Origin: Alistipes sp.
GTDB lineage: Bacteria; Bacteroidota; Bacteroidia; Bacteroidales; Rikenellaceae
Assembly (NCBI GenBank): GCA_017629035.1
Contig: JAGBXX010000034.1
Location: forward strand, 1 to 64,000
Direction of reading: 5' to 3'
Length of the DNA: 64,000 bases
Below are positions 25,848-34,363 of this stretch, in pieces. Both the position numbers and the translations under genes were made by a program. The notes under the pieces are model-generated. The model saw only the letters and a list, made by a program, of their open reading frames with translations. It did not search any database and was not told where the DNA came from. The first letter of the stretch is position 1. The number at the start of each line of letters is the position of its first letter.

Positions 25848-28646
25848 ATGAAAAACATCAAGCATCTCCTAATTGCAGCCGTGGCTCTTATCGCAGGCTT
25901 CGCAGTTAGCGCGTGTACCCCCGATCCTACACACGAGGACGGCAAGGACACCAAGGTTGAGGTTGTTGTGACCGATGTTGCTGCCAACGGCGCAACTATC
26001 AGCGTGACAACAAAGAACGTTAAGGAGTTCGCCTACATTCAGCGCGACACCGAGATCCCTGCAACAGCAATCCTTCAGAGCGATGAGTTCAAGACAGTTA
26101 TCGAGGATACCGAGACTGAGAAGACTACATCAATCACAATCACTGGCTGCGAGGCAGGTAAGACTTACACCTACTTCTTCGCATTCCGTCTTGCAGACAG
26201 CTCTATCTACGAGGAGGTTAAGCGTGTTGAGTTCACTACTACAAGCTATGGCGACAACGTATTGACAGTTGTTGACCGTATGTACGACGGTTTCTCAGTA
26301 CATATCCAGATTCCTGATGAGGTGAAGGAGCGTGGCAACGCTTTGCGTTACTCTACAAGCTCTATGGCTATGTTCAACTACATGAAGTCTATGGGTACAG
26401 GTTCGTACGACAACTTGCTCTACAACGCTGCTCAGTGGACTACTACTGACAAGACTGTCATCTACGACGAGGCGCACAGCACCGAGACTGACGAGAATGG
26501 CGACTTCATCTATGACGATCAGGGTAATTTGATCTCTGCAAGTTTTGCAGATCCTAAGGTTCCTGGCGAGCCTGGCTACTTCATCGTTGGTGAGTTCGCA
26601 TACATGGACGACACCGAGGAGCGTACTGTTCTCTACATTGACGAGGAGACTGGCGAGATTAAGAGCAAGGTGGTAAACGACGACTCATACTGGGAGAGCA
26701 CAGTATGGTGGTTCCCTGCAGGCTGGCAGGCTGGCTACTACAACCCATTGTACGACTGGGTAACTTGGTACAACGAGAAGGATAGCGACGAGTACGACAC
26801 CGAGAAGTACTGGACAGGTTACTACGAGCGTCTCTATGTTGAGACTCTTCCTGCTGAGACTCTCGAGGGTAATGTCGAGATCAAGGTTACTGACGTAACT
26901 CCTATCGACGCTTGTATCTCATTCACTCCAACAGACGACGTTGTTCAGTACTGCATCCTCGTATGTACAGAGTCTGAGTACCAGACACAGATCCTCCCTC
27001 TTATCGAGAACAACGAGGAGCACTTGCGTTGGTTCACTGGCTCATACTTCGCAATGATGAGCTTCGGTATCCAGATGGGTCAGGGCAACTCTGAGTTGTG
27101 GCTCACTGACTGGTTTGTGGATACTAAGGGTATGGCTGGCCAGACTATCCGTGTTCTTGTATCAGGTATTGGCGACGCTCAGGGTAAGACTCAGTGCTTC
27201 GCAACTACTACATTCGAAATGCCTGAGGTAACTCTTCCAAAGCCTGAGGTTGTGATAACTCCTGTGCCAAGCGACGATCCTTACACAGTTACATTCAACA
27301 TCAAGAACCCTAACCCAGATAACGCTATCACTGAGGCTTACTTCGCATGTAACTACGAGCGTGAGTTCAACAACATCCTCAAGGAGTACAGCTACACATC
27401 ACTCCTAAAGGAGATGGGTAACCGCCTTGACGCTACTTCAGTAGGTCTTATCAACTCTGCTAACGGTTTCAACTTCACTATCTCTTCACGCGAGAATGCA
27501 ACTACACGTCTTGCAATGCTCGTTTACAACTGGGAGGGTACTGGCAACAATCCTGACGATCCTAACACTAAGGCTGTGGCTGAGTACACTACTCCTAACG
27601 CTAACTTCCCAGTACGTGTAAACTCTGAGCTCTTCGAGAAGCTTAAGGGCGAGTGGGTAGCTTCAGCAGAGATGAAGAACTATGTTGCTGTAACAGACTC
27701 TGAGGGTAACGCTACTGGCGAGTACAAGTACGAGAGCGCTGGTACATACACATCACCTGTGACTATCGCTGGTGGTATCGAGTACCCAACAACTCTTCCT
27801 GAGGAGGTTTACGACATCTATGCAGACTGGGGCATCAGCCGCGAAAATACTGACGAGCTCTACGAGGAGTTCTTGGCTATGGCTGAGCAGTACAACGCTC
27901 GCACACGTGGTTTCAACCGCCTCTTGTGCCTCGGCTTCAACTTTGCTCACCCAGACTACAACCTCGATATCGTACAGACTCCATACGATTTGTTCATCTC
28001 TGACGAGTTCTCTGTAGCTACTGTTGCTGATATGTTCTATGACTTCGGTCCAAAGTGGAACCTCGAGATCGACGCTGAGGGTAACGTATGGTTGCCAATC
28101 AACATTGAGCGTGAGTTCCCAATGTCAGCATTCTTCTACGGCATTGACTACACATTCTACATGTTGGCTATTGGCGAGCGTTCATACCTCGGTGGCGACG
28201 TAATCGGCGCTGACGGCTCTACAGTTATCAAGGCTCGCTTCCCAGTTGAGGTTTCTGACGACTACAACACTATCACTATCAAGCCTATCGAGTACACTGA
28301 CGGCTATGGCATGACTGAGGTATACTACCCATGTGTAACTCAGCTCCAGAATGGCTATGCTACACCTCTTAACCCACGTGTACGTAGCGAGATCGTCCTC
28401 ACTCGCAAGGCTGGCACATCGGCTGCTAAGGCTAACGTTGCAACATCTAAGGGCGTATCTAAGCCTGTATCAGCTGTTGGCAAGGCTCCAGTACCTATGA
28501 AGCGTGCTGAGTTCTCTGTAACATCGTTCGAGAATATCACTCCTCGCACTAAGCTCGTTCCTGAGCGTAAGATCGAGGCAGGTGTTGAGGCATACCACAA
28601 GCGTGCTAAGGCAGCTGTCGAGGCTTACTACGGCATCAAGCTCTAA
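25848..28646 (+). CDS. Large surface lipoprotein (BACON-related family)
   Basis: A 932-residue lipoprotein with lipobox VSAC (C23). The mature chain starts with an Fn3/Ig-like module (VVVTDVAANGATISVTTKN) and a second similar module (KVTDVTPIDACISFTPTDD), separated by Tyr/Trp-rich segments. The tail (last 80 residues) is rich in Ala, Lys and Arg. The open frame extends to 25728, but the signal peptide begins at the ATG at 25848. The layout matches the 619- and 805-residue lipoproteins elsewhere in the window. No catalytic motif is recognised; a surface binding or scaffold role is inferred. Confidence 0.66.
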   Translation: MKNIKHLLIAAVALIAGFAVSACTPDPTHEDGKDTKVEVVVTDVAANGATISVTTKNVKEFAYIQRDTEIPATAILQSDEFKTVIEDTETEKTTSITITGCEAGKTYTYFFAFRLADSSIYEEVKRVEFTTTSYGDNVLTVVDRMYDGFSVHIQIPDEVKERGNALRYSTSSMAMFNYMKSMGTGSYDNLLYNAAQWTTTDKTVIYDEAHSTETDENGDFIYDDQGNLISASFADPKVPGEPGYFIVGEFAYMDDTEERTVLYIDEETGEIKSKVVNDDSYWESTVWWFPAGWQAGYYNPLYDWVTWYNEKDSDEYDTEKYWTGYYERLYVETLPAETLEGNVEIKVTDVTPIDACISFTPTDDVVQYCILVCTESEYQTQILPLIENNEEHLRWFTGSYFAMMSFGIQMGQGNSELWLTDWFVDTKGMAGQTIRVLVSGIGDAQGKTQCFATTTFEMPEVTLPKPEVVITPVPSDDPYTVTFNIKNPNPDNAITEAYFACNYEREFNNILKEYSYTSLLKEMGNRLDATSVGLINSANGFNFTISSRENATTRLAMLVYNWEGTGNNPDDPNTKAVAEYTTPNANFPVRVNSELFEKLKGEWVASAEMKNYVAVTDSEGNATGEYKYESAGTYTSPVTIAGGIEYPTTLPEEVYDIYADWGISRENTDELYEEFLAMAEQYNARTRGFNRLLCLGFNFAHPDYNLDIVQTPYDLFISDEFSVATVADMFYDFGPKWNLEIDAEGNVWLPINIEREFPMSAFFYGIDYTFYMLAIGERSYLGGDVIGADGSTVIKARFPVEVSDDYNTITIKPIEYTDGYGMTEVYYPCVTQLQNGYATPLNPRVRSEIVLTRKAGTSAAKANVATSKGVSKPVSAVGKAPVPMKRAEFSVTSFENITPRTKLVPERKIEAGVEAYHKRAKAAVEAYYGIKL

Positions 28647-28663
28647 TGGCTTGGAGATAACAA

Positions 28664-28704
28664 AAATAGGGGTTGTCCGAAAGTGGACAACCCCTATTTT
28701 TTTT
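28664..28704. terminator. strong terminator between convergent lipoprotein genes
   Basis: ATAGGGGTTGTCC (28666-28678) pairs with GGACAACCCCTAT (28685-28697) over 6 nt, then seven T. The A-rich left flank could also serve the minus-strand gene. Confidence 0.92.
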
Positions 28705-28740
28705 GCCTATATATGAAGGTCTTTAACTCTGGTAGGATGA

Positions 28741-30600
28741 TTAATTGACGTAATCCTTATAGAGCTCTACAAACTCCTGAGCATCGCTCACATCCTCCCT
28801 GTTAAAGGTTATAGGATCGGAGATAAACAGTTCACCGACATATCCATTCTCATCCTCAGCCAAGCCACAGACAACATACTCGTTGCCATAGGTGCATAGT
28901 GCCCAGTCGGGCGACGAGGTATAGGAGTAGTCAAGAAGGCTCTCACGAATCTCCGCCTCGCTATACTCAGTCAACACATCGCTACGGAAGATATCGAAGT
29001 GCAGGGCTGGCGAAGCCTCGGCAGTAGCCACCTCGATAGATATGAAGTAGTCGGCATAGCCCAAGAATGCATTATAGTATGGCTCAAGCTGAACAACCTC
29101 GGCAAGATCGTAGGCCTCGCAGCTGACAGACGTGATACGATTTGTGCCCTCGCCATCCTCGAGCGTAGTGAAACGATACAGGAACAGGTCTGTTGTAGCA
29201 GCATCGGCATAGAAACCATAGACAGCAAGCACAAACTCCGTAGCAGGTGGCAACTGTGATATATGCTCACGATAGATACCCGAGAGCTCGAGTGGCTCAT
29301 AGCGGCTCATGACGTAGTCCAACTGCTGCTGCTTGTCGCCCTGAGGCAGGTTCTTGGCATAGATTAGCACTGCCGTATAACTCTCATCGCTCGAGGGGGT
29401 TATGGTAACATCTACCGAGCGAGGACGAATATTGTCGAACACCACCTCGAAGGTCATATCCGAACGCTCGACATCGCCCGTAGAGAAGTAGCTCACCTGG
29501 GGCTTTGACACCACCATCGGAACATTACCATTCGCCGAGTCAATGGCATAGATTAGAGCCATGTAGCGGTGATTGGCGTTGAGCGTCTTTTGAAACTCTA
29601 CACTACCACTATAACCTAGCTGCGACATAATCTCCTCGGCACTCTTCTCCTCAAAGTAGTAGAGATGGTCTGCAATATAGAAGAAGGCCTCGGCAACCTG
29701 TTCCTCAGCCTCGCTGGTGAAGGGCTGACCCTGCTCTATATATCCCGCCTCGTTATCCTCAACGAGCTGAACCATGTAGTATCCATCCCACCCCTTAGGC
29801 TCGACGGCAAACGACACCTCGGGGCCCTCAGCAACAATTTTGGCATCGAACTCCACATCGGCACGCTCGGGTAGACGCTTATCCACAAGAACGTACTCAA
29901 CATCGGTTATACACTCATACCTATCGCCATGAAGATAGAGGCCGTAGACATATACAACATACCTCTTGGCAGGCGAGAGATCACGCCACACGCGCTGCGT
30001 GCTGCCCGACGAGATCAATCGACTTGTTTTGAGATACTCCTCAAGGGTTACACCACCTGTGAGGCTGGTAATGAAGGAGTTATAGTCGGCCGCAACAAGC
30101 TCCTCGACAGTCGTGATACCGAGCTGCGTGAGGTAGTCGAGCTCCGCCATGCGTGCTACATAGAGCAGTTCGTCGCTCTTAGGCACAATGCTCACCTCGC
30201 ACTCCGAATAGTCTATCTTCGTAATCTCCACGCTAAGATAGTTATCATCACACCTTGCCTGCTTGACAACAAATTGAGGGGTCTCGTCGGTAGATATATG
30301 ACGAAGAGTGATTGTCGCCTCGCGCGATGAGGAGGTATTATTAGGGAGGACTCTAAATCCTATAACACCCTGACGTGAGTTGTCAATATCAACAATCCAC
30401 TCCACCTCGGCAAGAGCTACGGGATTGATGCCATTTGTCTCTTGAAGAGTATACTCCACCTCGGCATAGCCACCAAGAGCCGAGAGTTCGACAACTGTTG
30501 GTCTAACACCAAACCCAGGTCTCTGCTCCTCACTATCTACACATGATACAAGGAGCGTAACAAAGGATAAAAAAGTGAGAAGACGACGCATATATTTCAA
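28741..30600 (-). CDS. BACON-domain surface lipoprotein (619 residues)
   Basis: A lipoprotein with lipobox LVSC (C20). A BACON-like module covers about 30-112, ending TITLRHISTDETPQFVVKQA. It is followed by Fn3-like modules (VEITKIDYSECEVSIVPKSD; FEVVFDNIRPRSVDVTITPSS) and a conserved segment with 'YLTQLGITTVEELVAADYN'. The mature protein is acidic. A second ATG at 30591 would also keep the signal peptide. It lies 3 nt after its 378-residue paralogue, so the two form an operon. Function unknown; surface-exposed binding is inferred. Confidence 0.7.
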   Translation of the reverse strand: MKYMRRLLTFLSFVTLLVSCVDSEEQRPGFGVRPTVVELSALGGYAEVEYTLQETNGINPVALAEVEWIVDIDNSRQGVIGFRVLPNNTSSSREATITLRHISTDETPQFVVKQARCDDNYLSVEITKIDYSECEVSIVPKSDELLYVARMAELDYLTQLGITTVEELVAADYNSFITSLTGGVTLEEYLKTSRLISSGSTQRVWRDLSPAKRYVVYVYGLYLHGDRYECITDVEYVLVDKRLPERADVEFDAKIVAEGPEVSFAVEPKGWDGYYMVQLVEDNEAGYIEQGQPFTSEAEEQVAEAFFYIADHLYYFEEKSAEEIMSQLGYSGSVEFQKTLNANHRYMALIYAIDSANGNVPMVVSKPQVSYFSTGDVERSDMTFEVVFDNIRPRSVDVTITPSSDESYTAVLIYAKNLPQGDKQQQLDYVMSRYEPLELSGIYREHISQLPPATEFVLAVYGFYADAATTDLFLYRFTTLEDGEGTNRITSVSCEAYDLAEVVQLEPYYNAFLGYADYFISIEVATAEASPALHFDIFRSDVLTEYSEAEIRESLLDYSYTSSPDWALCTYGNEYVVCGLAEDENGYVGELFISDPITFNREDVSDAQEFVELYKDYVN

Positions 30601-30603
30601 TCT

Positions 30604-31740
30604 TTATATATGTTTTACAACTGGCATTGAACGCATCACTGGCACTTCGCCATTTGACGACTCTACGGCAAAGACAATGACCATATACCTCTTGTCCGAG
30701 CTAAGTTGCATGTTAATTGTTCGTGGGCCAGTGTAGCAGCTAGACTTGAGATACTGCTCGGCACTATAACCATTCGCCATAGCACTGCGAGCACCAGTGT
30801 AGAAGTTCGCAGCAATGGTCTTGATAGCATACTCGCTCATAGGCTCGCCTGGCTCAATGTAAAGGAGGTTATCCTCGGGAGCTATCTGCACGGCGTAGTA
30901 TCCGTTCCAGTTCTCTGGCGTAACGCTAATGCTCACCGTGCCACCAGCAGCCGATGTAGATACATTAAAATCTACGTCGTACATCTCTTGCATAGGGATA
31001 TTTACCACCGAGGTGTGCAGCGGAGTGGTCATAGTGTAGCTGTTGCCACTGAACTCCACGCCGTAGCTATATATAGTATATGTAGCACCTGGCTGCATAC
31101 CCGTAAAGTCACGTGTAGCCTTGCCCGTGTAGATCAGCTGCGGGCTCACACGGTCCATAAGCTCCTCGAGCGTAAGGTTGTTGCGCTGAGCCAGATTTAG
31201 ATAGCTCTCCATCTCGTTGGCAACAAACTGAGCACCATCGGTAATACCCGTCTGCTTGAAATACTCCGAGTCGATGATATTTGCCATGTAGGGACGTGTT
31301 GGGTATGTTGGCGTGTAGTGCACCGTGCAGCTCTTATATGTCACGTTGGCAACCTCAAATTTGAAGTCGTTGAGTGGTTGCTTGTCCTGCATCACATAGA
31401 CCCTGAGTTTCGACTCCATGTTTTTGTAGCTTATCGTAACAAAGCCTAAACGCTCCATAGGCTCGTCGCTCTCGCTGATTCTGAGCACAATCTTCGACGA
31501 GGTAATCTCGAGAGGCACAATCCACTCAACACTGCTCACAACCTCGGGCTTAGCACCCTTCACTGGGTTGGTAACAGCGTAGTATACAGGAATATCGCCA
31601 CCATCACCAGTGATATTAAGCTCATAGACATCGAGCTCCATGGTGGGCAATGCGCCTCCGTTAGATGTCATCTCGCACGACACCAATAACATCACAAGGG
31701 CAATAAAAGTTAGACGCAGTGAGCGCATGAAATTTAGCAT
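30604..31740 (-). CDS. BACON-domain lipoprotein, short paralogue (378 residues)
   Basis: A lipoprotein with lipobox LVSC (C22 from the first ATG; an ATG at 31728 is an alternative). It aligns by eye with the N-terminal 60% of the 619-residue neighbour: BACON module, then FEVANVTYKSCTVHYTPTYP, then 'YFKQTGITDGAQFVANEME', ending SNGEVPVMRSMPVVKH where the longer protein goes on. The frame stops cleanly, so this is a shorter form rather than a visible frameshift. A complete promoter (31770-31800) drives the pair. Confidence 0.7.
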   Translation of the reverse strand: MLNFMRSLRLTFIALVMLLVSCEMTSNGGALPTMELDVYELNITGDGGDIPVYYAVTNPVKGAKPEVVSSVEWIVPLEITSSKIVLRISESDEPMERLGFVTISYKNMESKLRVYVMQDKQPLNDFKFEVANVTYKSCTVHYTPTYPTRPYMANIIDSEYFKQTGITDGAQFVANEMESYLNLAQRNNLTLEELMDRVSPQLIYTGKATRDFTGMQPGATYTIYSYGVEFSGNSYTMTTPLHTSVVNIPMQEMYDVDFNVSTSAAGGTVSISVTPENWNGYYAVQIAPEDNLLYIEPGEPMSEYAIKTIAANFYTGARSAMANGYSAEQYLKSSCYTGPRTINMQLSSDKRYMVIVFAVESSNGEVPVMRSMPVVKHI

Positions 31741-31769
31741 AGCTATATCAATTTACGTAGAACATTAAA

Positions 31770-31800
31770 CAAAGTTAAGAATAATTTCTTAGTTCGCCAA
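31770..31800 (-). promoter_or_regulatory. promoter of the two-lipoprotein operon
   Basis: Minus-strand TAACTTTG (31777-31770) with TTG (31800-31798) 20 bp upstream. It lies 30 bp before the start at 31740. Confidence 0.68.
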
Positions 31801-31815
31801 GAGCTACCCCAAGGA

Positions 31816-32292
31816 CTAACCTCTCGATTTCAGCTCCTCGACAAGCGTGGCACATCCATCCTCGAGCAGGTCGAGCACAAGTTCAAAACCCTCGTGACCC
31901 TCGTAGTATGGGTCAGGGATGTAGGACCAGTCGGTATGGCGGCGCAAGAACTCACGAAAGCGGTAGATTTTGAACTGCGCCTCGCGGTTGGGTGCAAGAC
32001 GAAAGAGAGCCTCGTAGTTGTTGTCGTCCATGGCAATAACCATATCAAAGCGCTCGAAATCCTCCTCACGCACCTGTCGTGAGCGGTGGGTGATATCTAT
32101 GCCACGAGCCGCCGCCGCACGGCGCATACGAGCATCGGCACGCTCTCCAGCATGGCCACCATACGTACCTGCTGAGTCGAGATATACCCTATCGCTAAGA
32201 CCCTCACGATCCACAAGAGTCTGCATCATAGCCTCGGCAGCCGGCGAGCGGCAGATGTTTCCCAGGCAGACAAAAAGTATTTGTTGCTTCAT
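31816..32292 (-). CDS. Low-molecular-weight protein-tyrosine phosphatase
   Basis: A 158-residue cytoplasmic phosphatase. The P-loop C-x5-R is CLGNICRS (C9, R15) near the N-terminus. The catalytic Asp is in the DP pair of the loop SYIPDPYYEG. Members often dephosphorylate bacterial tyrosine kinases of polysaccharide export, but no kinase gene is nearby, so the target is unknown. It is a single gene with its own promoter. Confidence 0.93.
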   Translation of the reverse strand: MKQQILFVCLGNICRSPAAEAMMQTLVDREGLSDRVYLDSAGTYGGHAGERADARMRRAAAARGIDITHRSRQVREEDFERFDMVIAMDDNNYEALFRLAPNREAQFKIYRFREFLRRHTDWSYIPDPYYEGHEGFELVLDLLEDGCATLVEELKSRG

Positions 32293-32308
32293 AATTCTCT
32301 ATTTTTGG

Positions 32309-32339
32309 CAAAGGTAGATATTTTATTCGACATGAACAA
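32309..32339 (-). promoter_or_regulatory. promoter of the LMW-PTP gene
   Basis: Minus-strand TACCTTTG (32316-32309) with TTG (32339-32337) 20 bp upstream, 17 bp from the ATG at 32292. Confidence 0.7.
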
Positions 32340-32456
32340 TGTTGTTTTATTGATTAAAAACTGAGTTTCGTTTAGGCTATTGAATTATAGGCTTTTTTTG
32401 GGGTAATAGTGGCACGCTTTTTCGCTCATTTTAAGGCTCAAGCAGATAATTTTTTA

Positions 32457-32464
32457 TATCTTTG
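32457..32464 (+). promoter_or_regulatory. -7 element of the thioredoxin-fold/barrel pair
   Basis: TATCTTTG, 46 bp before the ATG at 32510; no clear -33 element. Confidence 0.45.
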
Positions 32465-32509
32465 TGGCGTTATTGAAAAAACAAACAACACACTAATTAT
32501 AGTTCAATC

Positions 32510-33028
32510 ATGAAAATTAAAGCAATTTTGCTCGTTGTGGTAGCAGCGTTTGTATTCAATATTGCTGCTGAGGCACAATCTCTTCCACGTCCTGTTCGTA
32601 ATGTAGAGCTTCAGGATCTCAACGGACGCAAGGCTCGTCTTCCATGGTGGGGCGAGAAGAATCTTTTGATCTTCTATGTTGACCCTGAGGTACCTAAGCA
32701 GAACCACGACTTTATCACCTACCTCGAGACTACTGGCCGTGTTCAGGGCCCAAATATCGAGGGTTTCGGTATCGTTAACCTCAAGGATGCAGTATATCCT
32801 AACGAGCTCGTTCGAAAGATTGCTGACGCACGTACAGCTAAGAATGGCGCAACTATCCTCTGCGACCCAGACCACTGGATCTCAAGCGCATGGCGTCTTG
32901 GTGACTGCAACAACTGCTTCGTAATCATGCTTGTGAACAAGCAGGGCCAGCTTGTCTTCATGCACAAGGGCGAGATGACTAAGGCAGACCAGGATCGCTT
33001 TATCGCAGCTGCGGATAAGCTCCGCTAA
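32510..33028 (+). CDS. Secreted thioredoxin-fold protein (YtfJ-like)
   Basis: A 172-residue exported protein with a signal peptide ending near AEAQ (23). The mature part looks like a thioredoxin/peroxiredoxin fold (VELQDLNGRKARLPWW, NLLIFYVDPEVPKQN, FVIMLVNKQGQLVFMHKGEM) and resembles the YtfJ family. It lacks a CxxC active site; the only cysteines are in CDPDHW and CNNC. A redox role is therefore doubtful. It sits 14 nt before an outer-membrane barrel gene, likely in one unit. Confidence 0.62.
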   Translation: MKIKAILLVVVAAFVFNIAAEAQSLPRPVRNVELQDLNGRKARLPWWGEKNLLIFYVDPEVPKQNHDFITYLETTGRVQGPNIEGFGIVNLKDAVYPNELVRKIADARTAKNGATILCDPDHWISSAWRLGDCNNCFVIMLVNKQGQLVFMHKGEMTKADQDRFIAAADKLR

Positions 33029-33042
33029 TCGAGTAGCACGCA

Positions 33043-34227
33043 ATGGTGCGTAGTCTTGCTCTTGCCTTAACGCTTATATTCTCCACCCTAAGCCTCAGCG
33101 CTCAGGGTCCGAGCAGTGCGATAATCGAGCAAGACACCATTCTCTACCGATATAGACCCATAGACCAAACTTCGAACAACTCGGAGTTTGGTCTTCGTCT
33201 TTATGACTATATGCACCTCACGACCGACGAGCCTCGGGGTGTAAATATCTCGTTAATAGGCTCTCCTGGCTACTCCGTGAATACAGGCTGGCGACTCACG
33301 CTGTTGGGCAATATGGAGTACCGTGCACCAAGAGATTGGAGCAAAATAAATAGCCTGCAAATCTTAGCAACCGCCTCACTCACTGGGCATTACAATATTG
33401 CAATCAAGGGTTTTAACACCCTTCGTAATGACCGCCACGACATACTCTATCGTGCCCAAACGAGCTCCACACCCAAGGAGCTCTATGGCCTTGATTACAT
33501 CGCACAGTCGGGCGACAACTTCGGCTTATACACCGAGAAGATATATCTTGCTGAGGCGATATACCGCTGGCACACCACCAAGAATCTAAGCCTCGGCCTT
33601 GGCGTAGACTACAGATTTGAAAAGGCCTCAAAACTAGACTCCCGAGCACTCGAGATATTGGGGCAAAACGCAACAAAATATTCGGGCGCAAGCCTTAGCC
33701 TGCTGCTCGATTTCTCGACGCATAAAATCATTGATATCAACCACCAACGTGGCATAAAACTCGAGCTCGGAGCAACGCTCAGCCCTAAGACCCTAAATAG
33801 CACCTCAAGCACTCTGTATCAAGTAGATGCATCTGTAAATGTATATATTCCACTTTGGCGTGGAGCACTCCTTGCATCGGATATTTATGCAGGCTACCAG
33901 TCGAGCAACACACCTTGGCTTACGTACTACAATATTGGCTCGGAACAGCGCATGCGAGGCTACTACTCATCACGCTACATAGGCCCTTCGTTGGTGGGTG
34001 CTCAACTCGAGCTACGCCAACGAGTATGGGAGGGTCTTGTCGTTGCTGCATGGGGTGGCACAGCGGCTACATTTGAGAGCAAAACGAAGGCCTCGTGGCG
34101 CAACTTCATGCCCGACTATGGTGTCGGCATTCGCTGGTACACTAACGCCAGCCAGGCCCTGCGCATAGACCTCGGTTTTGGCCGCCACGGACACAACTTT
34201 GTGGTGGGCTTCAGCGAGCCATTTTAG
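33043..34227 (+). CDS. Outer-membrane barrel protein of the BamA/TamA (surface antigen) type
   Basis: A 394-residue protein with a signal peptide (about 1-20). Alternating amphipathic beta strands follow, ending in HNFVVGFSEPF with the terminal aromatic typical of outer-membrane barrels. The segment GSEQRMRGYYSSRYIGP matches the RGY/RGF region of the Omp85 barrel, and GVGIRW then RIDLGFG are typical late strands. There are no POTRA repeats, so it is a barrel-only form. The role is inferred to be outer-membrane insertion or transport, perhaps acting with the thioredoxin-fold neighbour. Confidence 0.68.
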   Translation: MVRSLALALTLIFSTLSLSAQGPSSAIIEQDTILYRYRPIDQTSNNSEFGLRLYDYMHLTTDEPRGVNISLIGSPGYSVNTGWRLTLLGNMEYRAPRDWSKINSLQILATASLTGHYNIAIKGFNTLRNDRHDILYRAQTSSTPKELYGLDYIAQSGDNFGLYTEKIYLAEAIYRWHTTKNLSLGLGVDYRFEKASKLDSRALEILGQNATKYSGASLSLLLDFSTHKIIDINHQRGIKLELGATLSPKTLNSTSSTLYQVDASVNVYIPLWRGALLASDIYAGYQSSNTPWLTYYNIGSEQRMRGYYSSRYIGPSLVGAQLELRQRVWEGLVVAAWGGTAATFESKTKASWRNFMPDYGVGIRWYTNASQALRIDLGFGRHGHNFVVGFSEPF

Positions 34228-34288
34228 TCATCGGCTCAATATTTCCTAATATTTGCATATAACCCTTCGTAAATTGGTTTTTTTGTCG

Positions 34289-34296
34289 TATATTTG
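34289..34296 (+). promoter_or_regulatory. -7 element of nadE
   Basis: TATATTTG, 67 bp before the nadE ATG. No TTG is seen at the usual -33 spacing. Confidence 0.45.
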
Positions 34297-34363
34297 CGGC
34301 CGTATTACTATACCTATGGTATAGCAATCAACTTTTTTAATCAAGAAAGAGGATAATTGATTT

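Noticed and set aside
30604..31740. Frameshifted remnant of a longer lipoprotein
   Set aside because: The frame ends with a clean stop 3 nt before the next start and no continuing homology in other frames is visible; it is treated as a short paralogue.
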